Shown one piece after another: positions 56,330 through 64,000 of a stretch of 64,000 bases of DNA. Within the stretch, counting starts at the first letter, position 1. Every line of letters begins with the position of its first letter. The notes under the pieces were generated by a model. It was not told where the DNA came from. It worked only from the letters and a program-made list of their open reading frames with translations, and made no database searches. The position numbers and the translations under genes were made by a program. Location of the stretch: positions 1 to 64,000 of the forward strand of contig CALYQJ010000009.1 of the NCBI GenBank assembly GCA_945285405.1, written 5' to 3'. The stretch comes from an uncultured Lactobacillaceae bacterium. GTDB lineage: Bacteria; Bacillota; Bacilli; Lactobacillales; Lactobacillaceae.

Positions 56330-56346
56330 ATTATTCGGAGGAAAAA

Positions 56347-59013
56347 TTGGATTTAAAAACCAAAAAAAAGAAAAATTTTTATGCAGCAGCTGTTGATGAT
56401 TTAATTCAAGAATTTCGAACGTCTTACGACGGGATGAGTGAAGATCAAGTCCGACGTTTGCAAATGCAATATGGCAAAAATGAATTAACTGCTACGAAGA
56501 AAAAGACATATTTAGAAATGTTTATTTCGCAATTCAAGGATTTCATGATTATTGTTCTTTTAGTAGCGGCGTTGATTGCTGGATTAGTTGCTAAAGAATG
56601 GACTGATGCAATTATTATTTTAGCCGTAGTTGTTTTAAATGCGATTTTTGGCGTTTTTCAAGAGTCAAAAGCTGAAGGAGCAATTGATGCATTAAAAAAG
56701 ATGGCAACACCAAAAGCCCGTGTTAAACGTGATGGTGCTGTTAAAGAAATTGATAGTACAGAACTAGTACCTGGAGATATTGTAGTAGTTGAAGCAGGTG
56801 ATGTAGTACCAGCAGATTTAAGACTTTTTGAAACAACAACCTTAAAAATTGAAGAATCTTCTTTAACAGGTGAATCAATTCCTGTTCAAAAGTTAGCAAC
56901 TACATTGACGGAACCAAATTTAGCTTTAGGTGATCAAAAGGATATGGCCTTTTCTGGAACTAACGTTACCTTTGGTAAGGGTACAGGAATTGTTGTTAAC
57001 ACTGGAATGAATACGGAAATTGGTCAAATTGCTTCAATGATTAATAATTCTGATGATAAAGTGACACCACTTCAGCGTAATCTATCACAATTAGGTAAAG
57101 TTTTAACTTATATTATTTTGATGATTTCGGTAGTGATCTTTATTATTGGGATGGCTAAACACGAATCAAGTTTGATTAATATGTTAATTGTAGCAATTTC
57201 TATTGCTGTAGCCGCAATTCCTGAAGGTTTACCGGCAATAGTAACCATAATTTTGGCATTAGGTACACAAAAATTATCTAAACAAAATGCAATTATTCGT
57301 AAACTACCCGCAGTTGAAACTTTAGGAAGTACAGATATTATTGGTTCAGATAAAACGGGGACATTAACAATGAATCAAATGACTGTTGAAGTGGTTTATA
57401 CTAATCGTCAGATTTTAGAAGCTAAAACTCCTTTAGCCCATGAAGATATGACTTTACAAATTATGAATTTTGCTAATGATAGTCAAATTCAAGCTGATGG
57501 TACACTTTTGGGGGATCCAACTGAAACAGCATTAATAAAATATGGTCAAGAGCAGGGGTTCTATATTCAAGATGAGTTAAGAGAACGTCCAAGAATTAAT
57601 GAATTACCATTTGATTCTGATCGAAAAATGATGACTAGTATTAATCGATTTGGTGGTCAGACTTATTTAATTATGACAAAGGGAGCACCAGATATTGTTT
57701 TACAGCATTGTAATAAATATTTGGAGAATAACGAATTACATGATTTAACAAGTGAAGATCGAGAAGATATTTTACATGTCAATGAAAAACTAGCAAAACG
57801 AGCTTTAAGGGTTTTAAGTTTTGCATATAAAGTGGCGAGTGATCTACCATCACCAATTAATTCTGAAACAGTTGAAAATGATTTAGTGTTTGCCGGCATG
57901 GTTGGGATGATTGATCCCGAACGACCAGAAGCAAAAGATGCAGTAGCTGAGGCAAAACGGGCAGGGATTAATACCATTATGATTACTGGTGATCATCAAA
58001 TTACGGCTCAAGCGATAGCAATTCGTTTAGGTATTTTAGATCCAGAACAAAGCGGTGCTGTAATTACCGGAACTGATTTAAGTCAAATGGATGATCAACA
58101 ATTAGCGAATAATGTTGAAAAGTATAAAGTATATGCCCGTGTTAATCCAGCTGATAAGGTACGGATAGTTAAAGCTTGGCAAAGTAAGAATAAAGTTGTG
58201 GCAATGACCGGAGATGGTGTTAACGATGCTCCAGCACTTAAAGCAGCTGATATTGGAATTGGAATGGGGATTAATGGAACTGAAGTGTCCAAGAGTGCCA
58301 GTGATATGGTTTTAGCTGATGATAATTTTGCAACTATTGTTCATGCGGTTAAAGAAGGACGAAAGGTTTTTGCTAATATTCAAAAAGCAATTCAATATTT
58401 AATGTCTGCTAATCTAGGTGAAGTTATAACAATTTTTATTTTAACTCTGATGGGTTGGGATGTTTTAGCACCAGTACAATTATTGTGGATTAATTTGGTT
58501 ACTGATACTTTTCCTGCAATTGCTTTAGGAATTGAACCAACTGAAAAGGGTATTATGGACCAAAAACCACGTGGTCGTAATTCAACTTTCTTTACTGGTG
58601 GTGTTTTACCCGCCATCGTTTATCAAGGAATTCTAGAAGCAGCTATTACTTTAGGAGTCTACTATTTTGCAATTAGTTTTCCTGTTCACCATAGTGCGGG
58701 ATTAATTCACGAAGATGCTCAAACGATGGCATATGTTACTTTGGCTCTAATTCAACTATTCCATGCTTTTAATGTTAAATCATTTAATAAGTCACTTTTC
58801 CAAATTAATCCCTTTGCTAATAAGGCGTTTAATTGGGCTATTTTAATTTCGTTAGTGCTGTTAGGTATAACTGTTTTAATTCCAGGGTTTATCCAAATTT
58901 TTCATGTTAGTTCATTGAATTTAAACCAGTGGTTAGCTATATTTATTGGTGCAATCTCAATGGTTATTGTGGTTGAAATTGTCAAAATTTTTCAAAGAAT
59001 TTTTAATAAGTGA
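56347..59013 (+). CDS. P2A-type cation ATPase, probable manganese exporter (YoaB-like)
   Basis: 888 residues from TTG 56347, which has CGGAGG five bases upstream. The track's GTG 56290 lies within the riboswitch terminator and cannot be the start. Order: N-terminal domain, membrane pair (about 60-105), actuator SSLTGESIPV, membrane motif AAIPEGLPAIV with ion-binding Glu, phosphorylation GSDKTGTLTMNQM, hinge MTGDGVNDAPALK, C-terminal membrane bundle. By motif alone it reads as a PacL/SERCA-type Ca2+ or Mn2+ pump; the Mn2+ riboswitch makes Mn2+ efflux the best assignment. Confidence 0.9.
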   Translation: MDLKTKKKKNFYAAAVDDLIQEFRTSYDGMSEDQVRRLQMQYGKNELTATKKKTYLEMFISQFKDFMIIVLLVAALIAGLVAKEWTDAIIILAVVVLNAIFGVFQESKAEGAIDALKKMATPKARVKRDGAVKEIDSTELVPGDIVVVEAGDVVPADLRLFETTTLKIEESSLTGESIPVQKLATTLTEPNLALGDQKDMAFSGTNVTFGKGTGIVVNTGMNTEIGQIASMINNSDDKVTPLQRNLSQLGKVLTYIILMISVVIFIIGMAKHESSLINMLIVAISIAVAAIPEGLPAIVTIILALGTQKLSKQNAIIRKLPAVETLGSTDIIGSDKTGTLTMNQMTVEVVYTNRQILEAKTPLAHEDMTLQIMNFANDSQIQADGTLLGDPTETALIKYGQEQGFYIQDELRERPRINELPFDSDRKMMTSINRFGGQTYLIMTKGAPDIVLQHCNKYLENNELHDLTSEDREDILHVNEKLAKRALRVLSFAYKVASDLPSPINSETVENDLVFAGMVGMIDPERPEAKDAVAEAKRAGINTIMITGDHQITAQAIAIRLGILDPEQSGAVITGTDLSQMDDQQLANNVEKYKVYARVNPADKVRIVKAWQSKNKVVAMTGDGVNDAPALKAADIGIGMGINGTEVSKSASDMVLADDNFATIVHAVKEGRKVFANIQKAIQYLMSANLGEVITIFILTLMGWDVLAPVQLLWINLVTDTFPAIALGIEPTEKGIMDQKPRGRNSTFFTGGVLPAIVYQGILEAAITLGVYYFAISFPVHHSAGLIHEDAQTMAYVTLALIQLFHAFNVKSFNKSLFQINPFANKAFNWAILISLVLLGITVLIPGFIQIFHVSSLNLNQWLAIFIGAISMVIVVEIVKIFQRIFNK

Positions 59014-59029
59014 CAAAAACAGTAATGGA

Positions 59030-59066
59030 GCGAAAACCATCAATACAGGTGATTTTCGCCTTTTTT
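59030..59066 (+). terminator. Mn ATPase gene terminator
   Basis: Stem GCGAAAA / TTTTCGC around a 16-nt loop, followed by TTTTTT. Confidence 0.82.
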
Positions 59067-59132
59067 GACTTAGCTTTAATTTGAAGTTTTGGTCAGAATA
59101 AGATATCTTTATAAGCGATAAAGAGGTTAAAA

Positions 59133-60422
59133 ATGTTCGTAGATGAAGCGTATATCAATGTAAAAGCTGGCGATGGTGGTAACGGTAAAGTTGCTTTTCG
59201 CCATGAAAAATATGTACCTAATGGCGGTCCTGCCGGTGGTGACGGTGGAAAAGGTGGCAATATCATTGCTCAGGCAGATCCAGGTTTAAAAACTTTGATG
59301 GATTTAAAATATCATCGTCATTTTAAAGCTCAACGTGGTAATGATGGAGAAATTAAATCTAAATATGGCCGTGGTGGCAAAGATTTAATTTTAAAAGTTC
59401 CTTTAGGAACTTTAATAAAAGATGCTGATAGTAAAGCAGTTATTGGTGATTTAACTACTGCTGGTCAACAAGTAGTAGTTGCTCGTGGTGGTGCTGGGGG
59501 AAGAGGTAATATTCATTTTGCTACATCGACCCATCAAGCTCCAGAAATTGCTGAAAATGGCATTCCCGGTGAAGAACGGGAACTATATTTGGAATTAAAA
59601 ATGATTGCTGATGTGGGGTTAGTCGGGTTCCCGTCAGTTGGTAAATCAACTTTTCTTTCAGTAGTAACAAGTGCTAAACCTAAAATTGCGGCTTATGCTT
59701 TTACGACTTTACAACCAAATTTAGGAGTTTTAAGGTTAAGAGATGGTCGTGAATTAGTTATGGCTGATCTTCCTGGAATTATTGAAGGTGCTTCAGCTGG
59801 CGTTGGTTTAGGTTTAGTTTTTTTGAGACACATCGAACGGACGCGGATGCTTTTACATTTAGTTGATATGGATCCGAATAATGGTCGAGACGCATTTAGT
59901 GACTTTGTAACGATTCAAAATGAATTAAAAAATTATGGTGAAGCAGTAGCTAAAAAGCCATTGATTATTGTTGCAACTAAAACTGATTTACCTGGAGCGG
60001 TTGAAAAGTTAAATAACTTTAAAGAAAAATTAGCAGCTCAAGTGGATTCTAAAATTTCAATATATGCGATTTCTAATTTCACACATGAAGGTGTAGATCC
60101 TTTGATTAAAGCAGTTTTTGAAAAAATTAATCAAATTCCTAAACCTATGATTTCAAATGAAACAGCAAAAAAACATGTTGATTATAATTATCAGGATGAG
60201 GCTTCAATTCAAATAGAAAAAATAGCTGAACATAAATATCGTGTTAATAGTGAAAGAGTTTCACGCTTATTAGCTCGTAGTAATTTAAATTATCAAGATG
60301 GTATTATGCGTTTTGCTCGATCCTTACGTAATATGGGGGTTGATGAAGCTTTGAGAGATTTTGGGGTTAAAGATGGTGATCTAGTAATGATTGATGATTT
60401 TGAGTTAGAATTTAAGGAATAA
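59133..60422 (+). CDS. obg: GTPase ObgE/CgtA
   Basis: 429 residues. Glycine-rich Obg fold (NGGPAGGDGGKGGN), G1 GFPSVGKST, G3 DLPGIIEGA, G4 TKTDLP, and a C-terminal OCT domain (DFGVKDGDLVMIDDFELEF). Late 50S assembly and stress link. AGAGG ribosome binding site. Confidence 0.95.
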   Translation: MFVDEAYINVKAGDGGNGKVAFRHEKYVPNGGPAGGDGGKGGNIIAQADPGLKTLMDLKYHRHFKAQRGNDGEIKSKYGRGGKDLILKVPLGTLIKDADSKAVIGDLTTAGQQVVVARGGAGGRGNIHFATSTHQAPEIAENGIPGEERELYLELKMIADVGLVGFPSVGKSTFLSVVTSAKPKIAAYAFTTLQPNLGVLRLRDGRELVMADLPGIIEGASAGVGLGLVFLRHIERTRMLLHLVDMDPNNGRDAFSDFVTIQNELKNYGEAVAKKPLIIVATKTDLPGAVEKLNNFKEKLAAQVDSKISIYAISNFTHEGVDPLIKAVFEKINQIPKPMISNETAKKHVDYNYQDEASIQIEKIAEHKYRVNSERVSRLLARSNLNYQDGIMRFARSLRNMGVDEALRDFGVKDGDLVMIDDFELEFKE

Positions 60423-60423
60423 A

Positions 60424-62424
60424 ATGATCAAAAGTTGGGATAAAAGTACCAAAAACCCTAAAGCCACATCAACCTATATTACTGGATTTGACGGTTTAAG
60501 GGCAGTAGGTGTCCTTTTGGTAATTTTTTATCACCTTAATCCTCAGCTTTTTGCCGGGGGTTATTTAGGTGTACCTATTTTTATGGTTCTTTCTGGTTAC
60601 TTAATTACCAGTTCCTTAATGAATGAATTTCAAAGTTCAGGTAAAATTAACTTAAAGTCTTTCTTTATGAGAAGAATTAAGCGTATTTACCCAGCATTAG
60701 TTACAGTTCTTTTTGCTACAAGTACTTATATTTTACTTTTTCAAAGAGATTTATTAGCTAAATTGTGGCAAATAGTATTAACTAATTTAGCTAGTGTTTA
60801 TAATTGGTGGCAAATCTTTAATGGACAATCTTATTTTGAACGTTTTGCAACTAATGTTTCGCCATTTACTCATTTATGGACTTTATCAATTGAAGGACAA
60901 TTTTATTTAATATGGCCCATTATCGTAATTGTATTATTTCGATTGGTTAATAAGAATTGGCAAAAGTCATTATTTACCTTAGGACTAGCTTTTCTTTCAG
61001 CAGGAGCAATGGCAGTAATGTATTCTCCTGATCAAATTAATCGGGTGTACTATGGTACTGATACGCGAGCTTTTTCTATTTTGTTAGGTTGCAGTTTAGC
61101 TTTTGTTTGGCCAGTAAAACGTTTAAATCGTAATTTGAATCGCGAAAGTCGTATTTTAATTAACTCACTAGGATCAATAGCTTTATTAGCAATGTTGATA
61201 ATGATTTTACTATTAAAAGATCAATCAAGTAGTTTATATCAATCAGGAATGTTTATCTTTTCACTGTTTACTACTATTTTAGTTGCAGCTATTGCTCATC
61301 CAGGTAGCAGTTTTAATAGAATATTTACCAATTCGATTTGTAATTATATTGGTAAAATTAGTTACGGGATTTATTTATATCAATTTCCAGTAATGATTTT
61401 TTTTGAAAACAGCCATCCAGATTTATTTAAACATCGATTTTTATATGGTTTAATCGAGTTAATTATTATTTTTTTGATCAGTACTTTTTCTTACGTGACA
61501 ATTGAAAAGTATTTTGCACATCTAACTTTAACCGATTTTAAAAAAGATTTAAAAAAAATCTTAAAATTTAAAAGTTGGGTTCATTCAAATCAACGACCTA
61601 AAATTGCTTTGATACTTTTTCTTTCAATCGGATGTTTAGGAATGATTGGTAATATTAGTTCAATTTTTATTAAACCTAAAGATCCTGCTAAGTCAACCTT
61701 AGCAAAAAGGATTAAAGTTAATACGCGAAAGCAAAAAGCTCATAATAAAATTGCTGAACAAGAAGCGCGTAAAGCTAATCAGGCTTTACAAAAATTGAAT
61801 GAAGGTAAAAAAAGAAGTCAAGAGTCACATTATTTATCAAATACCCAGAGAAATAGATTGAAGTTACAAGCACAAAAAAGTCCAATTAATCAACAATATG
61901 AAAAGTATGGGTTAACTCAGTTTGAATTACAATTGGCTCAGGAAGTGGGAATAACTGCCGTTGGTGATAGTGTTATGGTTGATGGACAACAAGTTTTAAC
62001 TGCAATTTTTCCTAAAATTGTTCTGGATGCCGCTATAAGTCGTCAAGCTACAGATTTGCCTAATATTTTAAATGATAAAATAAAGCAAAAGGTTATTGCG
62101 AATAATCTTTTAATTGGATTAGGAACTAATGGGCAATTAACAGACGATGTGATTGATCAATCAATGAAAATTGCTACACCACAGCGACAAGTATTTTGGA
62201 TTAATAATTATGTTCCTAATCGTCCCTGGCAAGACACTAATAATCTGCTTTTAACTAAAAAAGCACGACAGTATCGAAATTTATATTTAATTAATTGGCA
62301 TGATTATGTATCACCACATCAAGATTGGTTATATCATGATTTAACGCATCCTAATTCATTGGGAGCAACGATGTATGGTACTTTTATTGCTAAAAAAATT
62401 CTCCAAATTTTGGAGCAGAAGTGA
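60424..62424 (+). CDS. OatA-like acyltransferase with SGNH domain
   Basis: 666 residues. Acyltransferase-3 membrane domain ([17 protein letters not shown]; ten or more helices, 20-420), a Lys/Gln-rich linker, and an extracellular SGNH domain with [10 protein letters not shown] (Ser), GLGTNG (Gly/Asn) and DLTHPN (Asp-His). This is the architecture of peptidoglycan O-acetyltransferase OatA (lysozyme resistance), although teichoic or capsule acetylation is possible. Starts 1 bp after the obg stop. Confidence 0.87.
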   Translation: MIKSWDKSTKNPKATSTYITGFDGLRAVGVLLVIFYHLNPQLFAGGYLGVPIFMVLSGYLITSSLMNEFQSSGKINLKSFFMRRIKRIYPALVTVLFATSTYILLFQRDLLAKLWQIVLTNLASVYNWWQIFNGQSYFERFATNVSPFTHLWTLSIEGQFYLIWPIIVIVLFRLVNKNWQKSLFTLGLAFLSAGAMAVMYSPDQINRVYYGTDTRAFSILLGCSLAFVWPVKRLNRNLNRESRILINSLGSIALLAMLIMILLLKDQSSSLYQSGMFIFSLFTTILVAAIAHPGSSFNRIFTNSICNYIGKISYGIYLYQFPVMIFFENSHPDLFKHRFLYGLIELIIIFLISTFSYVTIEKYFAHLTLTDFKKDLKKILKFKSWVHSNQRPKIALILFLSIGCLGMIGNISSIFIKPKDPAKSTLAKRIKVNTRKQKAHNKIAEQEARKANQALQKLNEGKKRSQESHYLSNTQRNRLKLQAQKSPINQQYEKYGLTQFELQLAQEVGITAVGDSVMVDGQQVLTAIFPKIVLDAAISRQATDLPNILNDKIKQKVIANNLLIGLGTNGQLTDDVIDQSMKIATPQRQVFWINNYVPNRPWQDTNNLLLTKKARQYRNLYLINWHDYVSPHQDWLYHDLTHPNSLGATMYGTFIAKKILQILEQK

Positions 62425-62428
62425 GTGT

Positions 62429-63376
62429 ATGGAAATTGAATTTTTAGGTACAGGAGCTGGTGCGCCTTCTAAAAGTCGCAATGTCTCTGCTACCGCCTTA
62501 AAGTTACTAGATGAAATTAATGAAATTTGGCTTTTTGATGTTGGTGAAGCTACTCAGCATCAGATTTTAAAAACTAATATTAAACCACGTAAAATTACTA
62601 AAATCTTTATTACTCATTTACATGGTGATCATATTTTTGGTTTACCTGGTTTTTTATCGAGTCGCTCTTTTCAAAATGGCGATGCTCCGGTTGAAATTTA
62701 TGGTCCTGTGGGAATTAAAGAGTATGTTAAAACCAGTTTAAGAATTTCAGGAACCCATTTAAGTTATCGCATAATTTTTCATGAAATAGAAAATGAAAAA
62801 GGTCAGTTATTTAGTAATGATCACTTTCAAGTTAAATATGCTTTATTAGATCATCGAATTCCAAGTTATGGTTATCGTGTAATTGAAGCTACAAAACCAG
62901 GCGAGCTTTTAGTTGATAAATTATTGCAGGCTGGTGTTCCTTCGGGTCCGCTTTATGGTCAGCTAAAGCAAGGTAAAGATATAGTTTTACCGGATGGTCG
63001 TACATTTTTAAGCTCTGATTATGTAGGCCCTGCTATTCCAGGAAGGATTGTGACAATTTTTGGTGATACTCGTATAAGTAAAAATCATCTATTTCTAGCT
63101 CATAATGCTGATGTAGTTGTTCATGAAAGTACTTTTGCTCATCAAGATCGTGACATTGCTCATAAATATTATCATTCTGCTAGTACGCAAGTAGCTAAAA
63201 TGGCTAAAGATGCTCATGCAAAGTATTTAATTTTAACTCATCTGTCAGCTCGTTATTTAGGCAAAAATGCCCTTATGTTGCAAAAGCAAGCAGAAAAAAT
63301 TTTCCCAAAAGTACAAGTTGCTAGTGATTTAATGACTTATAATGTATTACCTAAGAAGGACTTAAGTGATGAATAA
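62429..63376 (+). CDS. rnz: Ribonuclease Z
   Basis: 315 residues from ATG 62429; the family N-terminus is [21 protein letters not shown], so the track's extension (62375) into the acyltransferase gene is not real. Metal motif [14 protein letters not shown], later HHSAST-type YHSASTQVA and LTHLSARY. Processes tRNA 3' ends; tRNA-Tyr in this window, lacking an encoded CCA, is a natural substrate. Confidence 0.94.
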   Translation: MEIEFLGTGAGAPSKSRNVSATALKLLDEINEIWLFDVGEATQHQILKTNIKPRKITKIFITHLHGDHIFGLPGFLSSRSFQNGDAPVEIYGPVGIKEYVKTSLRISGTHLSYRIIFHEIENEKGQLFSNDHFQVKYALLDHRIPSYGYRVIEATKPGELLVDKLLQAGVPSGPLYGQLKQGKDIVLPDGRTFLSSDYVGPAIPGRIVTIFGDTRISKNHLFLAHNADVVVHESTFAHQDRDIAHKYYHSASTQVAKMAKDAHAKYLILTHLSARYLGKNALMLQKQAEKIFPKVQVASDLMTYNVLPKKDLSDE

Positions 63377-64000
63377 AAGAAATATTATTGTTACTGGTGC
63401 TGATTCAGGAATTGGCTTAGAGACTTGCCGTTCTTTGATCAATCTAGGCTTTTTTATCATTATGATTGGTCGTAATTCAGCAAAGCTTTTACAAGCTCAA
63501 TCTAAAATTGATCCAGATCACCAAAATTCTAATGTTTTAAGCTGCGATTTAACTCGTCGTTTAGCGATAAAACAAGCAATCACATTAATTCGCCATAGTA
63601 AAATTCAAATTTATGGTTTGATTAATACAGCTGGTGTTGGCTATTTTGAAAAAGTATTAGATACTACTGATATGCAAATTGAACAGACTTTTGAAACCAA
63701 TACTTTAGGGTTAATTTATTTAACTAAATATGTTGCTCGGTTGATGGTACATCAAGGTTTTGGTCATATTATTAATGTTGCTTCGATGGCAGGTAAAATT
63801 ATTACACCAAAAGCGGCCATTTATGGTAGTTCTAAAGCGGCAGTAATTTCTTTCTCAAATGGTTTGCGCATGGAATTAAAACCATACAATGTTTTAGTTT
63901 CAACAGTTAATACAGGTCCAGTTAAAACTCCTTTTCTTAAAAAAGCGGATCTTTCAGAAAATTATGCAAAATCAGTTCAAAAATATCTTCTGGATCCACA
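63369..64000 (+). CDS. Short-chain dehydrogenase/reductase (3' end outside window)
   Basis: Absent from the ORF track because no stop falls inside the window. ATG 63369 overlaps the rnz stop by 8 bp. The visible 210 residues show [12 protein letters not shown] (NAD(P) motif TGxxxGIG), INTAGVG (NNAG position), catalytic Ser in NVASMAG and YGSSK (Tyr-x3-Lys), and PVKTPF. Classical SDR of the DltE/YqjQ kind often found next to rnz in lactobacilli; substrate unknown. Confidence 0.85.
   Translation, partial: MNKRNIIVTGADSGIGLETCRSLINLGFFIIMIGRNSAKLLQAQSKIDPDHQNSNVLSCDLTRRLAIKQAITLIRHSKIQIYGLINTAGVGYFEKVLDTTDMQIEQTFETNTLGLIYLTKYVARLMVHQGFGHIINVASMAGKIITPKAAIYGSSKAAVISFSNGLRMELKPYNVLVSTVNTGPVKTPFLKKADLSENYAKSVQKYLLDP

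Noticed and set aside
56290-56346. N-terminal extension of the P-type ATPase (track start GTG 56290)
   Set aside because: These codons form the riboswitch P1 and terminator; TTG 56347 with CGGAGG in front gives a normal family N-terminus.
62375-62428. N-terminal extension of RNase Z
   Set aside because: It lies wholly in the acyltransferase gene in another frame; family members begin at MEIEFLGTG.
1-64000. CRISPR arrays, insertion sequences, prophage genes, rRNA
   Set aside because: Read for on both strands; no regularly spaced repeats, transposase motifs, phage structural genes or rRNA were seen.

Overview
The window looks like the chromosome of a low-GC Gram-positive bacterium of the family Lactobacillaceae (Lactobacillus in the old broad sense). 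The evidence is strongly AT-rich DNA, AGGAGG-type ribosome binding sites, frequent TTG starts, and core gene blocks in the order usual for lactobacilli (typA-ftsW-ylbG-rsmD-coaD-sepM-like-comEA-comEC-holA; rpsT/rpsO-RNase J2-tuf-tig-clpX-engB; obg; rnz-SDR). No phage, transposase, CRISPR array or rRNA is visible. The genus cannot be fixed from sequence alone. The large secreted proteins, including an alpha-N-acetylglucosaminidase, suggest life on a host surface or in a gut.

Layout. 0-3.7 kb: 3' part of a giant secreted surface protein ending in two wall-binding-like repeats. 3.8-4.6 kb: a divergent exonuclease III family gene that seems to start at an ATT codon. 4.9-7.5 kb: a MgtA-type magnesium P-type ATPase. 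7.6-12.1 kb: a four-gene Bce-type antimicrobial-peptide sensing and detoxification module (regulator, kinase, ABC ATPase, permease). 12.1-15.8 kb (minus strand): an iron-siderophore ABC importer in the gene order of B. subtilis yclNOPQ. 16-26 kb: single housekeeping and accessory genes, including Nudix, xpt, PspC, a shikimate-kinase-like pseudoenzyme, a dTDP-glucose dehydratase, tag, an unusual zinc/HNH protein in a tight operon with an oxidoreductase and a VOC dioxygenase, an M50-like protein with a broken HExxH, a thioesterase and a CPBP protease.

26.3-26.6 kb holds a roughly 300-nt structured leader with its own promoter, a 30-codon upstream ORF whose ribosome binding site is buried in a strong helix, and a terminator placed just before the ribosome binding site of a GNAT acetyltransferase. 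I cannot match it to a known RNA family, and it is the best candidate here for an undescribed regulatory element. 27-44.6 kb is conserved core: GTPase TypA, cell division, 16S rRNA methylation, CoA synthesis, competence DNA uptake, DNA polymerase delta, ribosomal proteins, RNase J2, EF-Tu, trigger factor, ClpX and EngB.

44.8-49.6 kb encodes a 1611-residue secreted GH89 alpha-N-acetylglucosaminidase with carbohydrate-binding and FIVAR domains and three C-terminal repeats of the same kind as the left-edge protein, preceded by a cre-like palindrome. After a 45-residue small protein gene and tRNA-Tyr comes a surface-polysaccharide cluster (50.2-56.2 kb: GntR regulator, O-antigen-ligase-like polymerase, GT2, TagA-type transferase, epimerase, GT4). 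At 56.2 kb a yybP-ykoY manganese riboswitch with an overlapping terminator precedes a P2A-type cation ATPase, so that pump is very likely a manganese exporter. The right end carries obg, an OatA-like acyltransferase, RNase Z and a short-chain dehydrogenase cut by the window edge.

Several starts in the supplied ORF track were revised from ribosome binding site position and family alignment (exonuclease III-like, siderophore-binding protein, CPBP, GNAT, YlbG, SepM-like, ComEA, S20, GT2, Mn ATPase, RNase Z). The exonuclease N-terminus, the 45-residue protein, the 30-codon leader ORF and the right-edge dehydrogenase are absent from that track.
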